Origin: Nocardia sp. NBC_00565
Lineage (GTDB): Bacteria > Actinomycetota > Actinomycetes > Mycobacteriales > Mycobacteriaceae
Direction of reading: 5' to 3'
DNA length: 64,000 nt
Assembly: GCF_036345915.1 (NCBI RefSeq)
Contig: NZ_CP107785.1
Location: 3,596,001 to 3,660,000, forward strand
Below the pieces are notes generated by a model. The model did no database searches, had not been told where the DNA came from, and saw nothing but the letters and a program-made list of their open reading frames with translations. This document shows, in pieces, positions 18,919-26,083 of this stretch. Position numbers and translations under genes: made by a program. Position 1 is the first letter of the stretch. Every line of letters begins with the position of its first letter.

Positions 18919-19300
18919 ATGAACGACGGACCCGCGGACCTTACGAGCCTGCGCGCGGTGGTGAACCACCGCCACGTCGTGGAGATCCTCAGCGCGCACG
19001 GCATGCGCTATCTCGCCGCGGCGGCCCGCGACGGCAGCGCTCAACAAGGCGCTCGTGCAGGGTCGGTTCGACAGGGGCCAACCAGCCTGGCGGGTATCGC
19101 TGGCACTCGGGTTGCTGGTGTTAGTCGCCGCCGTCACCTGGTTCGGACATCTCGGCCGCACCCTGCTCGCCGTGCTGACCATGTTGCGGGGACCTCGTCC
19201 CAGGACAAGACGGCGCCACGGAACGGCGGCAGGGCTGGGGGCAAATGCCCGGGAACCGTATGCTGGCACTATATCGCGCCTGATGACATCGCATAGCTGA
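18919..19300 (+). pseudogene. degraded regulator/membrane-protein remnant
   Basis: An ATG at 18919 with GAGGAGG upstream begins MNDGPADLTSLRAVVNHRHV, which looks like a winged-helix N terminus. After about 40 residues the coding sense shifts frame to LNKALVQGRFDRGQPAW, followed by a clear membrane helix SLALGLLVLVAAVTWFGHLG. No single frame covers both, so this is either a frameshifted gene or two joined fragments. Family not recognised. Confidence 0.35.
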
Positions 19301-19304
19301 TCAC

Positions 19305-19973
19305 CTAATTCGCGGGTTTCAGCGAAGAGTTCTGCGCCCATTTGGTTGTACCGTCGGGCGCGTTGAGCGCGTCGATCAGCTCCACGGCCGAAAGCACCAG
19401 GACCGGTCCCCCGGCAGCAATTGTCCCCAGAATGCCGCCGATCCCCGCACCGGCGATCGCGGCAGGTATGCAGCCCACCCCGAACAGGGGCAAACCGACA
19501 ATGCATCCGGTAACGCCTCCGATGACCAGGCCGATCGCGGTGCCGACGAATGTGCCGATCGTGGCGGCGAGCCCGAGCCGGGTCGAGAACTCCGCCATCG
19601 CGGCCTGGTTCTCGACCGGTGATGCGACCGGCGACGCGGCCGGCGCGGCGGGTCGCAGCTCACCGGGCGTCAACCACAACTCCTTTGCGTCTTTGCCGAG
19701 TGCGGAGTCGACTGTGAGCACCTTGTCGCCAACGGTGAATCGCGTTGGCACGACCATCACGGGTGCGCCGCTCTCATCGCGAATCGTGAACGAGCTGTGA
19801 TCGTGGTCGAGCACGAAGGTGCCTCCCGATAGCGTGGTTGTCACTACACGTTCCACCGAGGTGATCTTGTACTCGATGTCATGTTCGGCGGGTGCTTCCG
19901 CGCGGGCGGTTACCGGCGCGATTGCTGCAACGCATGCGATACCGATCGCCGCGATGCGCGAGGTTTCGATCAC
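19305..19973 (-). CDS. secreted protein with glycine-zipper C-terminal hydrophobic region
   Basis: The 222-residue protein has a signal peptide (IGIACVAAIAPVTARAEA), then a beta-rich domain (residues 28-100: EYKITSVERVVTTTLSGGTF, VGDKVLTVDS), an Ala/Pro linker, and a strongly hydrophobic Gly-rich part (residues 130-200, IGTFVGTAIGLVIGGVTGCI). The Gly-rich part could form a glycine-zipper membrane insertion. Start is GTG with AAAGGAC upstream. This layout is common among uncharacterised cell-envelope proteins of Nocardia and Rhodococcus; a membrane-active or envelope role is inferred. Confidence 0.75.
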   Translation of the reverse strand: MIETSRIAAIGIACVAAIAPVTARAEAPAEHDIEYKITSVERVVTTTLSGGTFVLDHDHSSFTIRDESGAPVMVVPTRFTVGDKVLTVDSALGKDAKELWLTPGELRPAAPAASPVASPVENQAAMAEFSTRLGLAATIGTFVGTAIGLVIGGVTGCIVGLPLFGVGCIPAAIAGAGIGGILGTIAAGGPVLVLSAVELIDALNAPDGTTKWAQNSSLKPAN

Positions 19974-20238
19974 GAAATGTCCTTTTCTATTTCATGGATT
20001 CTATTTCACGGACCAGGCAAGCGAGACGGACCTACTGAAGGTGCGCGGCCGTAGACCGGTGGCGATGAGCCAACACAAAACCACAGCCGCAATGTTCTGA
20101 CCAGCTTCACTGCGAGAAATAGGTGATGGGTGCGGGCAAATGTCGGGAGATCAGGCAACGCACATACCGAAAGCGCGCTTCCCCGCAAGCGTCCGCTGAC
20201 ATCGGATTGCGATATGGGATGGCATCGATGTCCGCGCC

Positions 20239-20985
20239 TCAGTCGCCATCGTGCCCGTCCGAGAAGTAACTGGGGACGCACGCACGATCCAGCCGGGCGG
20301 GATAGGGGTCGCCCAATCGGACCGGTAGGTGACCCTTTCGGTATGCACGGTCCACGTGGATCTGCGATAGCGGTTCGGACCCGAGTGCCCGGAACTCCCA
20401 CCGTGTTCCCGTGGAATCCGGGTGCCAACCGCCCGGGTCGATCGCGTATACCCGCTGGACCAGTCGGTCGACGACAACGATGGCGTAATGGGCGTTGCGT
20501 CTCGCGGCGCTGCTCACCCGCCACCATCGCCGATCTCGCTCGTAGAGCGCTTCGGGAGACCGGAGGGCAGACGGCCCGGCATCCGGCCACGGCTGCGAGA
20601 TGATGAGCGCAATACGTTCACCGACCGCGGTGAGGGCGCCCCAGCGCTGATAGGTATGCGCCCGGTCCAGGCCCGTGACGGAGGCGACGTCGCCCAGCCC
20701 GGCCGTATGGTCGAGGGCGGCGGCAGCAGCTTCAAACATCCCGGCGTCGATCTCGTTCGCGAGCACACTGTGCACTCGCAGCAGGGCTAGTTGGAACTCA
20801 CGCGCCTCGACGAATTCCAGCTCACCGTCTTCATAGCGAGTCCATGCCTGTGGTCCGAGCCCGCTCAGTTGGCCGGCGAGTCCGACGAGGATAGTCCGCA
20901 CGGACCGTGACAGCCATAACCTTTCAGTTGCCCACATATCGCGCGCAAAGGCACACTCGCCGCCGTTTACTTGTACATCAGTCAT
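20239..20985 (-). CDS. hypothetical protein with internal helix-turn-helix-like segment
   Basis: This 248-residue protein is not recognised. Residues about 85-110 (AAALDHTAGLGDVASVTGLD) look like a helix-turn-helix. The second half is rich in Trp and Arg (RDRRWWRVSSAARRNAHYAI) and contains beta strands (YAIVVVDRLVQRVYAIDPGGW) followed by an acidic/basic tail. No signal or membrane segment is present. The ATG at 20985 is used; a TTG two codons earlier is possible. It is divergent from the next hypothetical gene. Confidence 0.55.
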   Translation of the reverse strand: MTDVQVNGGECAFARDMWATERLWLSRSVRTILVGLAGQLSGLGPQAWTRYEDGELEFVEAREFQLALLRVHSVLANEIDAGMFEAAAAALDHTAGLGDVASVTGLDRAHTYQRWGALTAVGERIALIISQPWPDAGPSALRSPEALYERDRRWWRVSSAARRNAHYAIVVVDRLVQRVYAIDPGGWHPDSTGTRWEFRALGSEPLSQIHVDRAYRKGHLPVRLGDPYPARLDRACVPSYFSDGHDGD

Positions 20986-21348
20986 AGCCAAGGACTCTAG
21001 CGGCGATATATGCCCAGTTCAAAGATTTACCGGATCGATCTTAATTAAACTTCTTCCGTGATAGCTAGACATTATCCACATGCCCAGTAGTTGGTTCGCA
21101 GCTATCTTCTGCTCAATTTCGAGGACATCAGCCGAAACGGTCTTCCGGTCCACGACATCCGCTCGAACAAGACCTGGACCCCAGATAGCAGACCTCGGGC
21201 AAGGCGAATGCCCGATGCCCTCCCCCAACCGATCGGCCAGCGTAACGATATGGCGTCCCGCCACCGACGTCTGGGCATATGCGCCTTCCGCGAACACTGT
21301 CGATGCTCGAAAAGGGAGTACACACTCATTGCGACACCGACGAATTCA
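20986..21348. other. divergent intergenic region
   Basis: AT-rich sequence near 21025-21055 (TTAATTAAAC) probably contains the promoters of the two divergent hypothetical genes. A minus-strand frame at 21019-21297 is open but has non-coding codon use and no ribosome site, so I do not call it. Confidence 0.35.
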
Positions 21349-21780
21349 ATGACGTCCACGTCCGCCGCCGAACCCGCCGCCACGGCCGACCGGTTCGATT
21401 GGTCGATCAGCCACGCCGACGACATGCTTGTGGTGACGTTCGGAGTAGATCGCGCCGGAATCGAGCTACCCGCTCCGCTGCGAATCGGGGTGGAGTTGTT
21501 TTTCCAAGACAACGGCCTGTCGGGACCCACCGTCGCTATCGGTGGTCCGGTCGGGCGCCATATCCGGCTCGTCACTGGCATCAGCAAAGCCGATCGGGCC
21601 ATTGAGTACCTCCAACACTGCGGGGCGGTGCTCCACGTCGGCCGCGCCGCATGGCCCCTGCCCCCCGTTTCGGGACTCGGCCTCGCATGGTCGGCGGGCG
21701 GCGGCCACGGCCATCGCATACCCCCGCTCGTAGCGGTCGCCGCCGCGGTTCGAGCGGTACGTCTGTACACCCCCGACTGA
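21349..21780 (+). CDS. hypothetical protein
   Basis: From ATG at 21349 a 143-residue protein reads as two or three long strands with Gly turns (DDMLVVTFGVDRAGIELPAP, GGPVGRHIRLVTGISKADRA), a helix, and a Pro/Gly-rich segment before a hydrophobic helix PPLVAVAAAVRAVRLY. GGGAG lies about 30 bases upstream, too far to be decisive, so the start is uncertain. Family unknown. The downstream sequence is a truncated patatin gene, so this gene may mark the end of intact sequence before a degraded zone. Confidence 0.45.
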   Translation: MTSTSAAEPAATADRFDWSISHADDMLVVTFGVDRAGIELPAPLRIGVELFFQDNGLSGPTVAIGGPVGRHIRLVTGISKADRAIEYLQHCGAVLHVGRAAWPLPPVSGLGLAWSAGGGHGHRIPPLVAVAAAVRAVRLYTPD

Positions 21781-21975
21781 CTCGAGCAACTCCCGCAGGC
21801 GTCACGAACGAATCGTCGCTGACCGCTCGGAAGATGCCGATTCGGCTGCGGCCGAGCAGCATTCGACCTGCGGCCACCACATCCGACGGCGGCTGGCCCG
21901 GATGCGGGATCAAACCGTCGAGTTGACGGGCAGCACGCTCGGCGACATCTTCGGTATCTGCTGGTTCTGCACGAT

Positions 21976-22388
21976 GTGGGCGACGCGCATACGGGCGAGT
22001 TGGCTGCGTTCGACCGCGATTCCGGCGTCGACCTGGTGGACGCGGCCACCGCGAGCTGCGCGCTGCCCGGGTTGGTCCCCACGCACTCAACGGCACCCGC
22101 TACATCGACGGTGGCGTGCCCTCTCCCGACAACGCCGACCTTGCCTCGGGCTATGCGAACGTCGTGGCGCTCTCGCCGTTGGGCGGACGGAGCCGGATGG
22201 GGGCAGGCCTGGCAGGCCAGGTCGAGGGCCTGCGCAGGCAGGGCAGCCGCGTCGAGGTGATCACACCGGACGCCGATTCCCGAGCGACATTGGGCACGAA
22301 CCTGATGGATCCGGCGACCCGCATCCCCGCCGCCCGTGCCGGTTTCGCCCAGGGCAAGCAGGAAGCGACCCGCGTGACGTTCCTCTGA
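21976..22388 (+). pseudogene. patatin-like phospholipase fragment
   Basis: Two frames give the C-terminal half of a patatin-like phospholipase. One reads HTGELAAFDRDSGVDLVDAA followed by TASCALPGLVP; the other begins around RYIDGGVPSPDNADLA, with the catalytic Asp in DGG, and runs through VVALSPLGG to the natural end at 22388. The N-terminal GxSxG serine motif is absent, so the gene is 5'-truncated and frameshifted near 22085. Confidence 0.7.
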
Positions 22389-22466
22389 CGATGGCACGCC
22401 GCCACCCTCCCGTACCCGAACCCCGACCCTGACGTCGGAATTCACCTGGAAATACCTGGTAAACCG

Positions 22467-22712
22467 TCAGAAACTGAGCACCACACCCGGCAACGGCTCG
22501 AGATGATCCAGAATCACCTGAAGCTCCTCCGGCAACACGGTCCCCGCATGCGCGGTCGGCACCGTCGGCACATCCGCCAACCGGTACAGATGCGCCTTCT
22601 CCGCAGCATCCAACGACAGCGTCCGCGCCACCGCATTCAACACCTGCACACTGACATTGATGCTGCGCCCTTGTTCCAGCCAGGAGAACCACGGAAAGGG
22701 GTACAGATGGAC
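22467..22712 (-). pseudogene. XRE/MmyB-like regulator fragment
   Basis: The minus strand reads PFPWFSWLEQGRSINVSVQV, then LNAVARTLSLDAAEKAHLYR, then EELQVILDHLEPLPGVVL before stopping. This is the junction of the XRE helix-turn-helix (recognition WLEQGR) with the start of an MmyB-type ligand-binding domain. The protein should be about 270 residues; only some 80 remain, lacking both ends. Confidence 0.7.
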
Positions 22713-23051
22713 GGACGGATCAACCCACCGCCCAGCAGCTTTAAATCACCAGCTCAGACGGCGTCTTGGTCTTCGCTGCACAGTCCGTGCACGTCCCACA
22801 GCACGTATATGATGCTCGACGCCATCCTTCCTTCCCACGGATAACTGTTCGTCGGCGACTCGATCTAGCAACAGGTCGTTCAACGCGATCCCGACGGCTC
22901 ACTCGTTCCGCATGCCGACCTTTCCGTTACATCCGACAAGCCCTGGAACCACACCACGATCGACGACGGCGCGATGTCCGACTGGCCGCACTCCGGTGTC
23001 ACGGCGACATCAGCACCGAGGACACGAACGGTCGCGACGCAGACGTGCATC
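22713..23051. other. intergenic region beside the tRNA fragment
   Basis: No convincing gene is seen. The reading frames entering the tRNA-like segment are artefacts of that segment. A short plus-strand stretch near 22910-23010 reads like protein (HADLSVTSDKPWNHTTIDDG) but has no start, and its family is unknown. Confidence 0.3.
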
Positions 23052-23093
23052 TCAGAATGACAGGATTTGAACCTGCGACCGCTTGACCCCCAG
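23052..23093 (-). tRNA. tRNA-Pro(GGG) 3' fragment (partial, probable att scar)
   Basis: On the minus strand the sequence from 23093 to 23052 starts exactly in an anticodon loop (CTGGGGG, anticodon GGG). It continues with the anticodon 3' stem TCAAGC, the TpsiC arm CAGG-TTCAAAT-CCTG and the acceptor 3' strand ending TCATTCTGA. The 5' half (acceptor 5' strand, D arm, anticodon 5' stem) is absent and replaced by unrelated sequence. Breaking at the anticodon loop is the usual crossover point of tyrosine integrases that use tRNA genes. Confidence 0.75.
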
Positions 23094-23369
23094 GGAACCG
23101 GGATTCGTTGTGGAGAGCCCGGCTAGTGTTCTCCCGTCCAGGTCAGAGGCTTTTCGACGTCCCGCCTGTACCGCTATGTCCTGCCTGTACCGTCCGGTCT
23201 TAGCAAGCTCTAGGCACGCTGGATATCGCCTACTAACTGCACTGTGGGCATAGGGTCCGGCTCGACGGAATTCGCAGTGTCGAGCGCGCCGTCGTGCCGG
23301 ACACCTCCAGTTCTAGCTTGATTTTTAACCTTTGCGGCGAGGCCGCGGTCCGGCGGGTTTCGATGCTGT

Positions 23370-23467
23370 CTGATTGCTGACAGCCACACCGGTTTCGGGA
23401 TCGCGCCCGAGGGCAGAGGGCCGACGTCGAGGCGGATCACGGTGCCCTCGATCACCGGTACGTACAT
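23370..23467 (-). mobile_element. DDE transposase fragment (IS701/NF041680-like)
   Basis: The minus strand reads VIEGTVIRLDVGPLPSGAIP then KPVWL. This matches the block just before the last catalytic region of IS701-type transposases, where RLxPLPxGxxPKPLWLW is typical. Homology ends after about 30 residues; the rest is lost. Confidence 0.5.
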
Positions 23468-23483
23468 CTCACAGGCCTTGCCC

Positions 23484-24050
23484 TCACGGCTGTTTCACAG
23501 GCTCGGGCGTTCGGTTGCGCACCCGCCCGAACGTCATCCGGTAGAGCACGCCGTCCCGGACCACGAGCGTGTGCCACAGCACGCCGGCCAGGTGCGCGGC
23601 GAAGGTGAAGTACAGGACGTAGGCGGCGACGATGTGCGCCCACAGCAGCGCGGCGAACACGGTGATGTTCGCCGGCGCGATGGCCGGTAGATACCATGAT
23701 CCGAACAGGACGATCGGCTGCCCCGACGCCGAGACGAGTCCCCACCCGAACAACGGCTGCAGCACGAGCAGTACGTAGAGCAATCGCTCGGAGTACTTGG
23801 CCACCAAGCGGTCCAGTCGCGTCATGCCGGGCGGCCACGGCGGCGGCGTGTGCCGCAGCCGCCAACCGATCCGGATCAGCGCGAATAGCAGGATCGCGAG
23901 GCCCAGCGGTTCGTGAATAGTGACAAGCAGGTGGAAGTCGCTGATCGAGCCGACCATGAACACCCCGATAAAGAGCATGGCGATCACGAGCACGGCCATG
24001 AGCCAGTGCAGGCAGCGTGCCACAGCGGTGAACCTGGCATCACTGCTCAT
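23484..24050 (-). CDS. cytochrome b561
   Basis: The 188-residue membrane protein has four helices with haem-ligand histidines in ARCLHWLMAVLVIAM, LLVTIHEPLGLAI, LLWAHIVAAYVLYF and FAAHLAGVLWHTLV, the b561 pattern of bacterial type. It would pass electrons from quinol or the membrane to a periplasmic partner. The start at 24050 overlaps the stop of the catalase-like peroxidase gene, so the two form a membrane electron-transfer pair in which the cytochrome probably reduces the peroxidase. Confidence 0.88.
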   Translation of the reverse strand: MSSDARFTAVARCLHWLMAVLVIAMLFIGVFMVGSISDFHLLVTIHEPLGLAILLFALIRIGWRLRHTPPPWPPGMTRLDRLVAKYSERLLYVLLVLQPLFGWGLVSASGQPIVLFGSWYLPAIAPANITVFAALLWAHIVAAYVLYFTFAAHLAGVLWHTLVVRDGVLYRMTFGRVRNRTPEPVKQP

Positions 24051-25167
24051 CGTCGACCGCCGCCACGTTGACCGCGCTGGGAGTGTGCGGTTCGCGGGTC
24101 CGCCGCTGGTAGGACTTCGCGTACACCGATGACCGCGCCGCAAGCAGCGGATCGTCGGACGCGTCGATCCCGGTCGGCAGCACGAGCGGGTCGAAGTTGT
24201 TGTCGCGGGCGTTGCCCGGCGCCTCGGTCGACACCGAGTCGATGCTGAGCGTGCCGACCTCGACCTGTCGCCGGTTCGCAGGCCAGGCCTGCGTCGCGTC
24301 GTTTGTCGGGTCACCCGGCTCCGCGACCGTGACCACCAGCCGCCAGCGCACCGGCTCCCGCGCGACCCGCTCTATCAACGCGTCGAATAGGTAGTCCCGG
24401 CCCGCCCCCTGCGTACCCGCGACGAACGGGTCCTCGGCACACAGGCTCCACCGCACCGGCACCGTCGTGCCCGCCGCGTTGGTGAACCGGAACGCGTTGA
24501 GCCCGTGGAACGGGCTGTTGAAAAACCCGCTCGACGGCGGCGTCTGGTTGACGACAGCCATCGCGCGCGCCGTCTCCGGGTATTCGGCGAGGAACGCGGC
24601 AAGCTTCGCCGGGTCCGGTCGGCCGGTCGCGGCCACCGGCTTCGTGGCGAGCAGCCGGTCGTAGAACCCCTGCGGCACGCGGTCGAGGAAGACCGGGATG
24701 TTCACCATCGCGGTGCGCCACTGCTCGCGGTTGGCCAGGTGGAACAGCACCGCGAGCCCGCGCACGGTCGCGTTCGCGTTCGCGTCAGAGACCACTGGCA
24801 TACCGCCGGACAGCGAGAACCGCGCCGTCACCGGCGTGGCCCCTGGCCGGAACACCGACGCGCTCGACAGCGCGACGCCTGCCCCGTTGCTGGTGAACGT
24901 GCCCGAAGCACTCAGGCCCTTGGCGTGGTTGCGTCGGAAACCGTCATGGCGGCCGTAGACCCGCTCGAACCGGTCTACGAACCTCGACGGGCTCAGGCTC
25001 TCCGGCGTCAACCAGCCGCCCGCCCACAGGAACGCGCCGACGTTGACCACGGAGATTCCGCCCACCGCGGCCATGCCCACCAGCGCGCCGCGCCGGGGCA
25101 GCTCACGTCGCCGCAGGTCCTGACGCTCGGCTGATGGTGCGGGGTCGGGCTGTGTGTGGTCGTCCAC
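24040..25167 (-). CDS. srpA: membrane-anchored catalase family peroxidase (SrpA-like)
   Basis: The 375-residue protein carries an N-terminal anchor or signal helix (ALVGMAAVGGISVVNVGAFL, preceded by basic residues RRRELPRRG). A minimal catalase domain follows, with distal His81 in NHAKGLSASGTF and a likely proximal Tyr in SSVYAKSYQRR. Such SrpA proteins reduce peroxides outside the membrane. Its start is GTG with a GAGAAG-type ribosome site. The overlapping cytochrome b561 gene supports a membrane-linked peroxidase. It is distinct from the soluble catalase-related protein at 4987, and the two share only the family core. Confidence 0.85.
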   Translation of the reverse strand: MDDHTQPDPAPSAERQDLRRRELPRRGALVGMAAVGGISVVNVGAFLWAGGWLTPESLSPSRFVDRFERVYGRHDGFRRNHAKGLSASGTFTSNGAGVALSSASVFRPGATPVTARFSLSGGMPVVSDANANATVRGLAVLFHLANREQWRTAMVNIPVFLDRVPQGFYDRLLATKPVAATGRPDPAKLAAFLAEYPETARAMAVVNQTPPSSGFFNSPFHGLNAFRFTNAAGTTVPVRWSLCAEDPFVAGTQGAGRDYLFDALIERVAREPVRWRLVVTVAEPGDPTNDATQAWPANRRQVEVGTLSIDSVSTEAPGNARDNNFDPLVLPTGIDASDDPLLAARSSVYAKSYQRRTREPHTPSAVNVAAVDDEQ

Positions 25168-25296
25168 ACTCTTCTCCCTCGCGACGGTGACGCTGGAAGT
25201 ATGTCCCGTTGGATGCTACGCAGTGCGCACGCCGACGCGGGCCACGCAGATGGTGACGGGCCGATGCGGCTGCGTGTCGTTCGAGGGGCTCGTCAT

Positions 25297-25450
25297 TCAG
25301 CGGCGTTCCAGGCGGGTGCCAGGTCGCAGTGGTCGTAGCGAGTCTGCTTGCGCTGGGTGTAGGACTTCACACGCTACGGATCGGCGATACCCAACTGCTC
25401 GGCCAGGTACACGACCACCTCCGCCGGAACTTCGAGTGGGTCCGGGCTGG
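25297..25450 (-). mobile_element. Tn3-family transposase N-terminal fragment
   Basis: The minus strand reads PLEVPAEVVVYLAEQLGIAD then P-stop-RVKSYTQRKQTRYDH, the DUF4158 N-terminal domain of Tn3-family transposases, with an amber codon replacing one residue. Homology ends at CDLAPAWNAAE. No terminal inverted repeats were recognised. Confidence 0.55.
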
Positions 25451-25539
25451 CGGTAGCGGTGCGGTTTCAGCGCTGTCGATGTAGATGGCCGCTTCCGGCC
25501 AGCGGCGGCGCAGGCGGGCGGCAAGGGCTGGACCGCGGT

Positions 25540-25722
25540 CGATGGCGGCGGTCCCATCGGCCCGGTTGCTAGTCCGGTGCCGGCACCGAGTTCGACGACC
25601 GGTGTGCCGCGACGCAGTAGCCCGTCGTCGTGGAGTCGTTGCCATAGGCGCGGCCGGGCAGGGCGGTCTGGCGCGATCGTAGACCTCGGCGTTGGCATGG
25701 AAGTGTGCAGCGGTTCGAGCAC
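25540..25722 (-). pseudogene. SAM-dependent methyltransferase N-terminal fragment
   Basis: Minus-strand frames give FHANAEVYDRARP followed, after a shift, by LWQRLHDDGLLRRGTPVVEL and GAGTGLATG. This is the motif I region (VVELGAGTG) of a class I methyltransferase. The gene then runs into the Tn3 fragment, so motifs II and III are missing. Confidence 0.7.
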
Positions 25723-26083
25723 CCGGGCATCGTAATCGGTTCGCTGTCAGACGGGCCTTTTATGCAAGATGGCCCGGCCTCCGAGTGGTGCTGGACGGCC
25801 GGCTTCACGAAGTTGGTCGTATGGCTCAGAGGTACGCTTGACTTGCGACAGGTTTGTTGGCGGATTTCTGACACGATCCGCGCACTCGCACCGGTGGCGG
25901 GGCAGCGCCCCGCCGCGTACTTGTCGGCACGAGGATGGCTGGAAATTCGCGCGCCGACGATAGCGCCGACTACTCGGCTGTCTGGCCTGGCTAAATCAAC
26001 TAGTGTGGGGCTGCCCGCTCGGGCTGGGGTTGGAATGCAAGCAAGTACACCGTTTACCAGTCGGGTGGTTACGGGACGGCACA
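25723..26083. other. intergenic region upstream of the PknD-type kinase
   Basis: No gene is supported. A long plus-strand frame exists but has no ribosome site and unusual codon use. The promoter of the kinase gene should lie here. Confidence 0.35.

Noticed and set aside
21019..21297. 92-codon minus-strand frame upstream of the hypothetical gene
   Set aside because: Codon third positions are not GC-biased as in real genes here and no ribosome site precedes it.
22766..23086. Plus-strand frame ending MTGFEPATA
   Set aside because: That ending is the well-known artefact of translating a tRNA antisense; the sequence is the tRNA-Pro fragment.
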